Positions 1-9,981 of a stretch of DNA of 64,000 nt are shown here, piece by piece; positions within the stretch are counted from its first letter, which is position 1, and each line of letters begins with the position of its first letter. Origin of the DNA: Pseudoalteromonas sp. R3 (GTDB lineage Bacteria > Pseudomonadota > Gammaproteobacteria > Enterobacterales > Alteromonadaceae); NCBI RefSeq assembly GCF_004014715.1, contig NZ_CP034834.1, positions 1,116,001-1,180,000 on the forward strand, written 5' to 3'. A model generated the notes under the pieces. The model saw only the letters and a list, made by a program, of their open reading frames with translations. It was not told where the DNA came from and did not search any database. Both the position numbers and the translations under genes were made by a program.

Positions 1-2563
1 TACCTGATTCTTCGCTGTGTTATTACGACACGCGCGAAGCAGTCGAAGCCATCAAGCCTGGTGCGTATGATGGCTTGCCTTATACCTCTAAAGTCTTAGC
101 AGAAAACCTGGTACGCCGCGCCGAGCCTGAAAAAATCAACGATTATCTGAGCCAAATTATCGAGCGTCGTCGTGACTTGGATTTCCCCTGGTTTCCGGCA
201 CGTGTGGTCTGTCATGATATTTTAGGTCAGACGGCGCTGGTAGACCTTGCCGGTCTGCGTGATGCCATTGCTGAAAAAGGCGGCGATCCTGCCAAAGTAA
301 ACCCGGTGGTGCCAACTCAGTTGATCGTTGATCACAGCCTGGCTGTTGAGCACGCAGGCTATGAAGAAAACGCCTTTGAGAAAAACCGGGCGATTGAAGA
401 CCGCCGTAACGACGACCGCTTCCACTTTATTAACTGGACCAAAACAGCGTTTAAAAACGTTGATGTAATCCCGCCGGGCAATGGTATTTTGCACCAGATC
501 AATCTGGAGAAAATGTCGCCGGTTATCCAGGCGCGTGATGGCGTGGCATTCCCCGATACCCTGGTTGGTACCGACAGCCATACCCGCATGTGGATGCGTT
601 GGGTGTAATTGCCGTGGGTGTTGGTGGTCTTGAAGCTGAGAGCGTGATGCTGGGTCGAGCTTCTTATATGCGCCTGCCGGATATCGTGGGTGTAGAGCTG
701 GTCGGCAAACGTCAGCCGGGGATCACTGCCACAGACATCGTGCTGGCCATCACGGAGTTTTTACGTCAGGAGCGTGTGGTTTCTTCGTACCTTGAGTTCT
801 TCGGCGAAGGCTGCGAGGGCTTGTCTTTGGGTGACCGGGCAACCATTTCGAACATGACACCTGAGTATGGCGCCACTGCTGCCATGTTCTATATTGACCA
901 GCAAACTATTGATTATCTGCGCCTGACCGGTCGTGATGATGAGCAAATTAAGTTGGTTGAGCAATATGCCAAGCACACTGGCTTGTGGGCCGATGCCATG
1001 GCAGGTGCGCAGTACGAGCGTGTGCTGAAATTCGATTTATCTTCGGTTGGCCGTAACTTGGCCGGTCCGTCAAATCCACATCGCCGTGTTGCAACGGCAG
1101 ACTTGGCCAAACAAGGTATTGTGGCTGATTATGAGCAGCGTGATGGAGAAATGCCAGACGGTGCGGTGATCATCGCAGCCATTACCAGCTGTACCAACAC
1201 CAGTAACCCGCGCAACGTAGTGGCAGCCGGTTTGCTGGCACGTAATGCCAACAAACTGGGCCTGAGCCGCAAGCCGTGGGTAAAAACCTCATTTGCACCG
1301 GGTTCCAAAGCCGTGCGTTCTTACATGGAAGAAGCACAGTTGTTGCCTGAGCTTGAGCAACTGGGCTTTGGTATCGTGGCATTTGCCTGTACCACCTGTA
1401 ACGGTATGAGTGGGGCACTGGATCCAAAAATTCAGCAAGAAGTGATCGACCGCGACCTCTATGCCACTGCCGTGCTATCGGGCAACCGCAACTTTGATGG
1501 TCGTATCCACCCATATGCTAAGCAGGCTTTCCTGGCATCACCGCCTTTGGTTGTGGCGTATGCCATTGCCGGATCAGTGCGTTTTGATATCGAAAATGGC
1601 GTGCTGGGTCATGACCAGGCTGGCAACCCGGTTACGTTAAAAGACATCTGGCCAAGCGATGAAGAGATTGACGCAGTCATTGCGCAGAGCGTGAAACCGG
1701 AGCAATTCCGTGCCGTTTACGAACCTATGTTCGACCTGAGCGTTGACTATGGTGAAGACAACGACCCGCTGTATCAGTGGCGTGAGATGAGTACCTACAT
1801 CCGCCGTCCGCCATACTGGGAAGGTGCCTTAGCAGGTGAGCGCACCATGAAAGGTATGCGACCATTGGCGATTTTGGGTGACAACATCACCACAGATCAC
1901 TTGTCTCCATCGAATGCGATTCTTGCATCCAGTGCCGCTGGTGAATACCTGGCGAAAATGGGCTTGCCTGAAGAAGACTTTAACTCGTATGCAACCCACC
2001 GTGGCGACCACTTAACGGCGCAACGTGCTACCTTTGCCAACCCCAAGCTACTGAATGAAATGGTGTTGGAAAACGGTGAAGTGAAGCAGGGCTCGCTGGC
2101 GCGTCTTGAGCCAGAAGGCAAAGTTACTCGCATGTGGGAAGCCATCGAAACCTACATGGAGCGCAAACAACCGCTGATCATCGTTGCCGGTGCTGATTAT
2201 GGCCAGGGCTCGTCTCGCGACTGGGCTGCCAAAGGCGTGCGTTTAGCGGGTGTAGAAGTCATTGTGGCTGAAGGCTTTGAGCGTATTCACCGTACCAATC
2301 TAATCGGAATGGGCGTGTTACCGCTGGAGTTCCAAAATGGTACAACGCGTAAAACGCTGGAGCTCGATGGTACCGAAACCTACGATGTCGAAGGGACACG
2401 AACTCCAGGTGCTACACTGAACCTGATCATTCATCGCAGCAATGGCGTTCAGCTTGAAGTGCCTGTGCTGTGTCGTCTGGACACAGAAGAAGAAGTGTCT
2501 ATTTACGAAGCCGGTGGCGTGCTGCAGCGCTTTGCCAAAGATTTTCTGGAAGCAAACGCTTAA
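1..2563 (+). CDS. acnD: 2-methylcitrate dehydratase, Fe/S-dependent (AcnD); 5' partial, frame break at 583-585
   Basis: AcnD dehydrates 2-methylcitrate in the cytosolic methylcitrate cycle that consumes propionyl-CoA; with PrpF it replaces PrpD. The reading frame is already open at base 3, and only the first few residues lie outside the window. Aconitase-family iron-sulfur cysteines are visible in SCTNTSNP and ACTTCNGMSG, and the C-terminal swivel domain carries GADYGQGSSRDW. The frame stops at 608, but the matching continuation (VDALGVIAVGVGG) runs in another frame from about 587. One extra C in the CCC run at 583-585 restores GTDSHTPHVDALG, the expected aconitase sequence, so the break is probably a sequencing error. 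prpF follows directly, as in other acnD-prpF operons. The family assignment is secure; only intactness is in doubt. Confidence 0.93.
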
Positions 2564-2601
2564 TTCCGTTCTTGCTCCGCACTAACTGTGGAGCCTGTCT
2601 G

Positions 2602-2636
2602 AGCAGAGTGCACCTGCAAAGGGTGCTCACTCTGCT
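2602..2636 (+). other. Intercistronic stem-loop between acnD and prpF
   Basis: AGCAGAGTG (2602-2610) pairs with CACTCTGCT (2628-2636), and CACC/GGGTG extends the stem with a bulge. Only ATTT follows before the prpF ribosome-binding site, so this looks like an mRNA processing or stability element, or a leaky terminator, within the operon. Confidence 0.6.
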
Positions 2637-2652
2637 ATTTAGGATGAAAATT

Positions 2653-3831
2653 ATGACTTTCAAACCTCAACTACGTGTGCCGGCGACCTATATGCGCGGT
2701 GGCACCTCCAAAGGCGTGTTTTTTAATCTCAGCTCCCTGCCCGAGGCGGCGCAAGTGCCGGGTGAAGCGCGCGACAGACTGCTGCTGCGAGTGATTGGCA
2801 GCCCGGACCCTTATGCCAAGCAAACCGATGGTATGGGTGGCGCGACTTCCAGCACCAGCAAAACCGTGATCCTGTCGAAAAGTGATAAAGCGGACCATGA
2901 TGTCGACTATCTATTTGGTCAGGTTGCGATAGACAAGCCCTTTATCGACTGGAGTGGCAATTGTGGCAATCTGACCGCGGCGGTGGGTGCCTTTGCCATT
3001 AGTAACGGCCTGGTAGATGCCAGCAGAATACCCGAAAACGGCATTGCTGTAGTACGGATCTGGCAGGCAAACATTGAAAAAACCATTATTGCTCATGTGC
3101 CTATGGCTAATGGCGAAGTGCAGGAAAGTGGCGACTTTGAGCTTGATGGCGTGACTTTTCCCGCCGCTGAAGTGGTGGTGGAATTTATAGACCCGGCCGA
3201 CGGCGATGCAGATATGTTCCCAAGTGGCAACCTGGTCGACCAACTGGAAGTGCCGGGGATTGGCACGTTTGATGTGACTATGATCAATGCTGGGATCCCG
3301 ACCTTGTTTTTCCGCGCCGAGGACTTAGGTTACACCGGTGTGGAACTGCAAGAAGCGATCAATGGTGACGACGCGGCGTTGGCGCGATTTGAGCAGATCC
3401 GCGCTTACGGTGCCGTAAAAATGGGCCTGATTGAGCACATTGACGAAGCCAGGGTGCGTCAGCACACCCCTAAAATTGCCTTTGTATGCGGTGCTAAGGC
3501 GTATACCGCCTCCAGTGGCAAAGCCATTTCGCAGCAGGACATTGACCTGTCTGTTCGGGCTTTGTCTATGGGTAAGTTACACCACGCCATGATGGGCACA
3601 GCCGCAGTAGCGATTGCGACGGCAGCTGCTATCCCCGGTACATTGGTCAACCTGGCGGCAGGCGGTGGTGAGCGCAACAGCGTTACTTTTGGCCATCCTT
3701 CGGGCACTTTGAAAGTGGGCGCAGAAGCTGAACTGGCAAATGGCCGCTGGCTGGCAAAAAAAGCGGTGATGAGCCGCAGCGCCCGAGTGGTGATGGAGGG
3801 ACATGTTCGAGTCCCGCAAGAGCAAATTTAA
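2653..3831 (+). CDS. prpF: 2-methylaconitate cis-trans isomerase PrpF
   Basis: PrpF isomerises the 2-methylaconitate released by AcnD to the cis form so that hydration to 2-methylisocitrate can follow. The 392-residue product has the usual PrpF length. It begins MTFKPQLRVPATYMRGGTSK, where MRGGTSKG is the characteristic N-terminal motif, and it contains DWSGNCGNL and the C-terminal GHPSGTL. The start at 2653 is preferred over the in-frame ATG at 2644 because AGGA at 2641-2644 sits about eight bases upstream. A strong terminator follows the stop, so prpF is the last gene of the operon. Metabolic role is from knowledge of the family; no odd residues were seen. Confidence 0.95.
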   Translation: MTFKPQLRVPATYMRGGTSKGVFFNLSSLPEAAQVPGEARDRLLLRVIGSPDPYAKQTDGMGGATSSTSKTVILSKSDKADHDVDYLFGQVAIDKPFIDWSGNCGNLTAAVGAFAISNGLVDASRIPENGIAVVRIWQANIEKTIIAHVPMANGEVQESGDFELDGVTFPAAEVVVEFIDPADGDADMFPSGNLVDQLEVPGIGTFDVTMINAGIPTLFFRAEDLGYTGVELQEAINGDDAALARFEQIRAYGAVKMGLIEHIDEARVRQHTPKIAFVCGAKAYTASSGKAISQQDIDLSVRALSMGKLHHAMMGTAAVAIATAAAIPGTLVNLAAGGGERNSVTFGHPSGTLKVGAEAELANGRWLAKKAVMSRSARVVMEGHVRVPQEQI

Positions 3832-3842
3832 TGATGAAAGTT

Positions 3843-3872
3843 GGCCCGGTTAATCCGGGCCTTGTTTTTTTA
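3843..3872 (+). terminator. Rho-independent terminator after prpF
   Basis: GGCCCGG (3843-3849), a five-base loop, CCGGGCC (3855-3861), then TTGTTTTTTT. It closes the acnD-prpF operon. Confidence 0.9.
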
Positions 3873-3885
3873 AGGAACGAAAAAG

Positions 3886-4491
3886 ATGTATGAAGCGTTA
3901 TTTTCTATTGCCCTGACCACTGCGCTGTTGCTTGGCTCCCCGGGCCCTGCACCCTTAGCATTGGCCGCTGTTGGTGCCAGCTCAGGTGTGCGCCGTGGGG
4001 TGCCTTTTTTATCCGGTATTTTGCTCGGGTTATTAGTGGCAATAGTGGCAGCTGCAACAGGACTGGGTGCATTACTGTTAAGCTACCCCAGCCTAAGCGC
4101 CGTATGCCAGATTGTAGCCATCGCCTATTTGTTTTATGTCGCTTATAAAATTGCAACCAATCGCAGTGGACTATCTCAGGCAGAAGGCGGTGAGGTTGGG
4201 TTTCGGGATGGCTTTATTTTGAACCTGCTTAACCCCAAAGCTTATGCAGCTTGTATTGCCATATTTGCTAATAACAGTGTGCCCGACACCAGTCCGTTTA
4301 TCGGCGTCTTACTTGCAGCAGCAACTTGCTTTGCCATTGCTGTTCTGGTGGATAGTCTATGGCTGGTACTTGGTGGTGTGCTACATCGATTCATAAAAAC
4401 CCCAGAACAGCTGCGTATTTTACGTTTGTTTTTTGCCTTTTTGTTAACCTCTCTGCTAATTTGGATCAGTACGACGCAAATTCTTAGCTGA
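3886..4491 (+). CDS. LysE/RhtB-family amino-acid exporter
   Basis: A 201-residue hydrophobic inner-membrane protein with about six membrane segments, the normal size for the LysE/RhtB family, which exports amino acids or related metabolites. The N-terminal GSPGPAPLAL resembles the family's conserved PGP motif, and LNLLNPKAYAA in the middle matches its conserved NPK segment. AAGGAACG lies upstream of the ATG. It follows the prpF terminator and precedes a SpoIIAA-like gene by seven bases, so those two are probably co-transcribed. The substrate cannot be read from the sequence. Confidence 0.85.
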   Translation: MYEALFSIALTTALLLGSPGPAPLALAAVGASSGVRRGVPFLSGILLGLLVAIVAAATGLGALLLSYPSLSAVCQIVAIAYLFYVAYKIATNRSGLSQAEGGEVGFRDGFILNLLNPKAYAACIAIFANNSVPDTSPFIGVLLAAATCFAIAVLVDSLWLVLGGVLHRFIKTPEQLRILRLFFAFLLTSLLIWISTTQILS

Positions 4492-4498
4492 GGAAGTC

Positions 4499-4876
4499 AT
4501 GGCGTGCTTTCATTCAATCTCTGTTGATACTGAGCGAGTAAATGGCGATCTGCTCATGAGCTTTACGGCGCTGGGCAGGGTAAACCATGCTGATTATATG
4601 GCCATTAAGGCAGTAATAGACAGTGCGTTAAGGGCGGCAGCAGGGCAAAAGATCAGAGTGCTGGTTGATGTGACTGAATTCGAAGGATGGGAGCTGCATG
4701 CTGCCTGGGACGATGTGGCATTGGCTCAGCGCCATAGTCATGATTTTTATAAGATTGCGGTGCTTGGCAACAGCCGTTGGCAAAAGCTTGCAGCCATGGT
4801 TGGTAATTGGTTTGTAGAAGGAGAATCCCGGTATTTTGAGGAAAAAGGGCAAGCCTTATCCTGGCTGCTAGATTGA
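4499..4876 (+). CDS. SpoIIAA-like (STAS-fold) protein
   Basis: A 125-residue soluble protein resembling the SpoIIAA-like family (PF11964): alternating beta strands and helices, with VLVDVTEFEGW followed by HDFYKIAVLGNSRWQK and a C-terminal segment rich in aromatic residues. Members are small STAS-fold cytosolic proteins whose partners are mostly unknown. It begins seven bases after the exporter stop, suggesting one transcript. No function can be assigned beyond the fold. Confidence 0.75.
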   Translation: MACFHSISVDTERVNGDLLMSFTALGRVNHADYMAIKAVIDSALRAAAGQKIRVLVDVTEFEGWELHAAWDDVALAQRHSHDFYKIAVLGNSRWQKLAAMVGNWFVEGESRYFEEKGQALSWLLD

Positions 4877-4947
4877 GTGGGCTGCGCTGCTAAGTAAAAC
4901 GTATATAATGAAACATAAAGTGGTAATGTTAAGGCTGACATAAAATT

Positions 4948-5640
4948 ATGAATACACTTTTCATCACAGGTGCAAATCGTGGTATTGGGCTGGCGCTCGT
5001 CAAATTGTATCTCGAACAAGGGTGGCGGGTGCTGGCGACCTGCAGAGCCCCACAAGCTGCCGAAGCATTGTGGCAGCTGGAGCAGCAGTTTAGCCACTTA
5101 CAAATACTTGCTCTGGATATAACCAACTACGCACAGATGGCTAAGTTGTCTGGTACATTGCATGACGTACGGATAGACTTGGTGATTAACAATGCTGGCA
5201 TTTATGGGCCCAAAGGCTATGCGTTTGGCGAGTGTGATGTCGAGCAGTGGCAACGTGTGATGGAAGTAAACGTGATAGCACCACTGAAATTAGCCGAGGC
5301 ATTCATACCACAGCTAAGACTGGGTAAGTTAAAGACCTTTGCTGTGCTCTCATCCAAGGTGGGTAGTATGACCAACAACACCAAAGGGGGCGGATACATA
5401 TACCGCAGCTCAAAAGCGGCATTAAACTCGGTGATCAAGAGCCTTTCAAATGATCTGTTATCTGAAGGAATAAAAACCGTGGCGCTGCATCCTGGTTGGG
5501 TTAAAACCGACATGGGCGGGCCCAATGCGCTCATTTCAGCTGAGGAGTCAGCACAAGGGCTTAAACATGTTCTTGATGAATTACATGAAGCGCAAAGTGG
5601 TGGCTTTTACGACTATCAGGGGTTGGCGATACCTTGGTAG
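4948..5640 (+). CDS. Short-chain dehydrogenase/reductase (classical SDR)
   Basis: A 230-residue cytosolic NAD(P)-dependent oxidoreductase. The Rossmann motif TGANRGIG is at residues 8-15, NNAG follows about 70 residues later, and the active-site YRSSK (Tyr and Lys four apart) is preceded by the catalytic serine region AVLSSK. C-terminal HPGWVKTDMGG is typical of the C-factor/CsgA-like SDR group. It stands apart from its neighbours by 70 to 385 bases and is probably monocistronic. Substrate unknown. Confidence 0.88.
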   Translation: MNTLFITGANRGIGLALVKLYLEQGWRVLATCRAPQAAEALWQLEQQFSHLQILALDITNYAQMAKLSGTLHDVRIDLVINNAGIYGPKGYAFGECDVEQWQRVMEVNVIAPLKLAEAFIPQLRLGKLKTFAVLSSKVGSMTNNTKGGGYIYRSSKAALNSVIKSLSNDLLSEGIKTVALHPGWVKTDMGGPNALISAEESAQGLKHVLDELHEAQSGGFYDYQGLAIPW

Positions 5641-6025
5641 TAAGTATCTCTGGTTTAATACATAGTCACTGAGTTGGAGTAATGCGGCGAAGTTTGAGCA
5701 GGCTTGGTAGATGGACCTTGGTGTGATGTGAATTTAAAGTAGCTGGGCTTTATGTGCGCCAGCTACCGACACTAGATAATATTACTCAAATTTATCCTGA
5801 CACGGGCGTGAGCCGGGGCAAGTCCAGCTTGTTGTGCCTGTACCACCTGCAACATGTGGCGTGTTCTTTTCTGCATGTTGTAGTTGTTTATGAGATAAGC
5901 TCTTTAGTGGTTTTTTGTTTAGTTTTAACATGGTTATGTCATCTCCAAATGGTTTTTTGTGTTTTCCTTAGCGAAAAAATTTCGCAATTAACGATAACCT
6001 TATGTTGACGTTTGGTCAATAACTG
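5641..6025. other. Intergenic region between convergent genes
   Basis: No supported gene. An eight-base inverted repeat, GTAGCTGG (5739-5746) and CCAGCTAC (5759-5766), forms a hairpin without a T tract. An open frame of 84 codons at 5754-6008 has no family features and is not called. Confidence 0.5.
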
Positions 6026-7360
6026 TTACGAAAAATGGTCTTGTAATTGCGCCAGGTGATAGTAACCCAACTGGCCAAAGCGGCGAAGTTGTGGAAAAGG
6101 GATCCTGGGCAGAGGCCGTTGATACAAGGGTAAGTCGGGCACAGTGTCATCCATTGCTAGTTGCGCTAGTCTGTACGCTGCCTGTGAGCTAAACGATACG
6201 CCTGAGCCACAGTACCCCAAGATATAGCCAACATTATCCTCAAAAAAGACATGCGGCATATCGTCCAGCGCTGCTGCAATATAACCGTGCCAGTAGTAGT
6301 CGTGATCAATTCCCGATAAACAGGGAAAGCATGCTGAAAGTGCGCTTTTCAGATGGTTCAGGTATTTGGCTTTGTTCTGGTCTTTTGCAAATACTGCACC
6401 CCTGCCGCCAAAGAGCAGGCGGTTATCTGGTAGCAGCCTGTAATAGTATTTCAACCTGCGCGTATCCATGACTACCTGATGTGTTTTAAGACCACTTTGC
6501 ATCAGCTCTTGTTCGTTAAGAGGGCGAGTTACAAAAATGCTGCTGAGAATGGGTAAATAGCGGTTATCAATAAGCGGATGACTGTGTTTATTGTTGTAGG
6601 CATTGCCTGTATATAGCAGTTTATCAGCACTAATTGTTTGGTCATTGACACTTAGCTGGTGACGCTGGCCATGCTTAACGGTGTTGACCAAACTGTGTTC
6701 AAATAAAGTGACGCCAGCCTGAATTGCCATCTCGCGATAGCCAATCAGAAGCTTAAGTGGATGCAGGCCAAATCCATTTTCATAGCGTATGGCACCATGA
6801 GCGTGTTGATTAAGCATAAACTCCGCTTCAAGTTCATCACGGTGCAACAGGCGGCTATCGTCGGTGCCAAAATTTGTTGAAATGAATTGCGCTGCAGCTT
6901 GCAAATTAGCGTAAGCCTGAGCGTTATGCGCGACTTTCAGATAACCTGAGGGTTGCGCATCACAGGCAATATTATGCTCTGTTATTAGAGATCGTACCCG
7001 GTTAACGCCACCCTGGAATTCATCATAAATCCCACGGCTGACCGCCATACCCCAGCGCTTGGCATAATCTGGGTAGCCAAGACGTCCTGAGCCGGGCAGT
7101 GCAAATCCTGCATTTCGCGCACTGGCGCCAAAGCCAACCTGATTGGCTTCCAGTACACATACTTTTTGCTGATAGTTTGTGGCCAGATAGTAAGCACTTA
7201 ATAACCCACTGAATCCACCACCAATGATGGCCACATCAAAATGTTCAGATGTGTCGGGGGCAGGGTTTGCTGTTGGCAGGAGCTGTGTTGCGGCCCAATA
7301 ACTTGGCGCGAAATCCTGACCCTGACAATGGGCTGCACTTAGGGGATCGAAAGTTTGCAT
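6026..7360 (-). CDS. FAD-dependent amine/amino-acid oxidoreductase (DAO/PuuB-like)
   Basis: A 444-residue flavoprotein of the DAO superfamily. The FAD-binding motif IIGGGFSG lies near residue 45, followed by EANQVGFGASARNAGF, the conserved covalent or substrate-flavin region of the PuuB/gamma-glutamylputrescine oxidase type. Near the C terminus GYCGSGVSFSSQAA forms the second FAD contact. It probably oxidises an amine or amino acid in the cytosol. Its ATG overlaps by one base the stop of the GNAT gene, so the two are translated together; the pair may act on one substrate, but this is inference. Confidence 0.85.
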   Translation of the reverse strand: MQTFDPLSAAHCQGQDFAPSYWAATQLLPTANPAPDTSEHFDVAIIGGGFSGLLSAYYLATNYQQKVCVLEANQVGFGASARNAGFALPGSGRLGYPDYAKRWGMAVSRGIYDEFQGGVNRVRSLITEHNIACDAQPSGYLKVAHNAQAYANLQAAAQFISTNFGTDDSRLLHRDELEAEFMLNQHAHGAIRYENGFGLHPLKLLIGYREMAIQAGVTLFEHSLVNTVKHGQRHQLSVNDQTISADKLLYTGNAYNNKHSHPLIDNRYLPILSSIFVTRPLNEQELMQSGLKTHQVVMDTRRLKYYYRLLPDNRLLFGGRGAVFAKDQNKAKYLNHLKSALSACFPCLSGIDHDYYWHGYIAAALDDMPHVFFEDNVGYILGYCGSGVSFSSQAAYRLAQLAMDDTVPDLPLYQRPLPRIPFPQLRRFGQLGYYHLAQLQDHFS

Positions 7361-7920
7361 CAGAACTCCAGTACCATTTCAGCGGCCTGGCAATGGCATT
7401 CAGTGTCACAAAGCGTGCAGCGATACCCCTCATATAAAGTCAGATCTAACCAGCGATCATCGTGAACCTTAATGAGCTTTCCACCCGCTTTAGTGAAGTA
7501 TTTCACGGCTCCGTTGCCCGGGCTTTGCATCCACAGATGGGAGACTCCAGCTTGTGCGCCTTGTTGTTTCAATACCTCGACAGATGCGTTGAGTAACTTA
7601 GGTCCAATCCCCTGTCCCTGCGCATCAGGGTGAATGGCAATACACTTAAAGTATGCCATGTGCGCCTCATCAACTGGCCACAGCGCAGGTGAGCACCACT
7701 TGTCGATAGGCCACTGGCCTGCGCTATAGGAAGTTCTGAACCCAACCACCTGTTGCGACTCGTCGAGTGCCACAAATGAGGCATTCAAATCCTTTTTGGT
7801 ACCCCGTTGGTGCATCATTTTTATACCCGCCATATCGAGGTAATTGTCCCCGTGGACCAGATTGCCGAGGTCGATGACTGCCTGATAATGGGAGGTATCG
7901 AGAGGAAGGATAGAAATCAT
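7360..7920 (-). CDS. GNAT-family N-acetyltransferase
   Basis: A 186-residue acyl-CoA-dependent acetyltransferase. The acetyl-CoA-binding motif A is seen as IAIHPDAQGQGIGPKLL (Q-x-x-G-x-G) and the C-terminal part has a cysteine-rich tail (CTLCDTECHC) that is unusual for the family. It is the first gene of a two-gene unit with the FAD oxidoreductase, with a one-base stop/start overlap. The acceptor substrate is unknown; the tail could bind a metal. Confidence 0.82.
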   Translation of the reverse strand: MISILPLDTSHYQAVIDLGNLVHGDNYLDMAGIKMMHQRGTKKDLNASFVALDESQQVVGFRTSYSAGQWPIDKWCSPALWPVDEAHMAYFKCIAIHPDAQGQGIGPKLLNASVEVLKQQGAQAGVSHLWMQSPGNGAVKYFTKAGGKLIKVHDDRWLDLTLYEGYRCTLCDTECHCQAAEMVLEF

Positions 7921-8217
7921 GCGCTACTGCCTAGTGTCATTTACTGAGTTGTCATTTTGCAGCATTTATTAATTGAAAACAAAGGCGTTCAAAAAAAACT
8001 GTACAAAATAGGTACGAAAATAGTGTGTTTTATGTTCATTCACCGTTGACAGCGATGTCATCTTGGTAATAATTGTGACAATAGTGTGTCTGAATGATGG
8101 TTGCGTACGCTGCAATTATTTGTGATGACGTACTGTTAAACAGAACGATAACAATTTAATTCAGGGCGCGATATGACAGTTGCAACCTGAATCACAACAA
8201 CATGTAAAGGATGTCCT

Positions 8218-9660
8218 ATGAAAAAACTTAACTCCGTTTGCCTGGCGGTCATGGCGTGTATCAGCGCGCCTGCACTGGCACTCAATGTTCAGCCAGATCC
8301 GAACAGCTCTGGTGCCTATTTACTGGATCGGGCCGGGCTTCAGGCAGCCGAAGCTACCCTGACCTCAAACCCAATGTATAGCGTGTGGGCACAGGCACTA
8401 AAAACCCGCAGCAATACCGTGGTTGACGCCATTGTACCTGGCGCCGCCTCTAACCCCGAAAACGTAAAGCGCGTAGAGCGGGTATTTGGCCAGAGTGAGT
8501 GGGATTTTCTGACCCAAATGGCAGCACCGGAATACACTTATACGCGCTTTTTGCGTGCTATAGGCAAGTTTCCGGCGTTTTGTGGTGACTATACGGATGG
8601 TCGCAATGCGGACGCCATTTGTAAAAAGTCGATTGTCACCGCGTTTGCACATTTTGCACAGGAAACAGGGGGCCACATTGCCAAAGACAATGTTTCTGAT
8701 AACCCACTGCGACTGGAAGAGTGGCAGCAAGCCCTGGTGCATGTGAGAGAAATGGGCTGGTCTGAAGGGCAGCCAGGTTATACTACTGGGTGCGGTCAGA
8801 ATGATTGGCAAAACCGACGCTGGCCTTGTGCAGACGGGCAAGGGTATTTTGGTCGCGGCGCCAAACAGCTGTCTTACCACTTTAACTATGGCATGTTCTC
8901 TGAAGCCATGTTTGACGGTGATGCGACCGTGTTGTTGAATAATCCGGCCCTGGTTGCCGATTCCTGGCTCAACCTGGCCTCTGCAATTTGGTTTTTCCTG
9001 ACCCCTCAGGCACCGAAACCGGCGATGCTACATGTGATTGATCGTACCTGGGTGCCATCTCAGACTGAGCTGAATGCCGGTATTGGCTACGGCTTTGGCA
9101 CCACAATCAACGTCATTAATGGCGGTATCGAATGTGGTGAACACAATAAAAACAAAGGCCAGCCGGTCAATCGTATTCGCTACTGGGAAGGATTGTCGCA
9201 TTACTACAATATTCCGGTTGAAAGCGATGAAGAAAATACCTGCTGGCAGCAAACACCCTTTGGCAGTTTGAATCTGGATGGTGCCGGTGAAGTGCTTTAC
9301 ACCAACTGGGAAGCAAACTGGGAATACTATGCTGACCGTCCGGGAGGGTTCTCGTTTGAATGCAAGCTGGTGGGCTATCAGACCGCTTATTCCGCACTCG
9401 TTGAAGGCGATTATGAAAAATGCGTGACCAACTTCTATGGGTCACATACAGGATGGCCGGTTGTCACAGTTGTTGATAACTTGCCGCCGCCAGATGACAA
9501 ACCTCCGGTTGATAATGTTGCTGCATGGGAAGCGAATAAGGTTTACCTAAAAGGTGATAAAGCCAGCTTCAACGGCAAAGTGTATGTTGCGAAGTGGTGG
9601 ACCCGTGGTGATGAGCCAAACGGGACTGGACCTTGGGAGCTGGCACCGGCAGCACAATAA
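8218..9660 (+). CDS. Secreted GH19 chitinase with C-terminal chitin-binding module
   Basis: A 480-residue endochitinase that cleaves beta-1,4 bonds in chitin outside the cell. A Sec signal peptide ends at about residue 22 (SAPALA). The GH19 signature HFAQETGG places the catalytic acid at Glu149, and GYFGRGAKQLSYHFNYG is the second GH19 signature. The last 50 residues (AAWEANKVYLKGDKASF, then YVAKWWTRGDEP) are a CBM5/12 chitin-binding module with exposed tryptophans, joined by a proline-rich linker. It has its own terminator and no neighbouring chitin genes in the window, so it is probably monocistronic. AAGGATG lies upstream of the ATG. Confidence 0.95.
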   Translation: MKKLNSVCLAVMACISAPALALNVQPDPNSSGAYLLDRAGLQAAEATLTSNPMYSVWAQALKTRSNTVVDAIVPGAASNPENVKRVERVFGQSEWDFLTQMAAPEYTYTRFLRAIGKFPAFCGDYTDGRNADAICKKSIVTAFAHFAQETGGHIAKDNVSDNPLRLEEWQQALVHVREMGWSEGQPGYTTGCGQNDWQNRRWPCADGQGYFGRGAKQLSYHFNYGMFSEAMFDGDATVLLNNPALVADSWLNLASAIWFFLTPQAPKPAMLHVIDRTWVPSQTELNAGIGYGFGTTINVINGGIECGEHNKNKGQPVNRIRYWEGLSHYYNIPVESDEENTCWQQTPFGSLNLDGAGEVLYTNWEANWEYYADRPGGFSFECKLVGYQTAYSALVEGDYEKCVTNFYGSHTGWPVVTVVDNLPPPDDKPPVDNVAAWEANKVYLKGDKASFNGKVYVAKWWTRGDEPNGTGPWELAPAAQ

Positions 9661-9710
9661 GTTACTCCTGGTTTTTCCTGTTAAGAGTCAACCTAGCCCA
9701 TTTACCGTAA

Positions 9711-9744
9711 GTGGCCTTTGTATCTAGCAAAGGCCACTTTTATT
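9711..9744 (+). terminator. Terminator after the chitinase gene
   Basis: GTGGCCTTTG (9711-9720) pairs perfectly with CAAAGGCCAC (9728-9737), followed by TTTTATT. The remainder of the interval up to 9981 holds no gene that I can support. Confidence 0.9.
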
Positions 9745-9981
9745 AATAGCGCAGTCTGCTTAACTGGTTCATTACTTCCTTGGTTTCATGAGGTGCCATA
9801 TAGTTCTCAGGTGCTGAATACCTTACTATCATCGTGCTAATTAGCGAGGGGTATTATTCGAACAGCTTCCGTCTGAGTATCTACTTTTGAAAGTGGGTAA
9901 TGTATAGTTGAACACGTTTCATCAGTTTACAAGCAATGCCCTAGAGTGCTGATCGGCGGCGTTTACACACAAGAATAGAAA

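Noticed and set aside
5754..6008. An 84-codon open frame between the SDR and FAD oxidoreductase genes
   Set aside because: Low-complexity, Cys/Val/Phe-rich translation with no start context and no family features.
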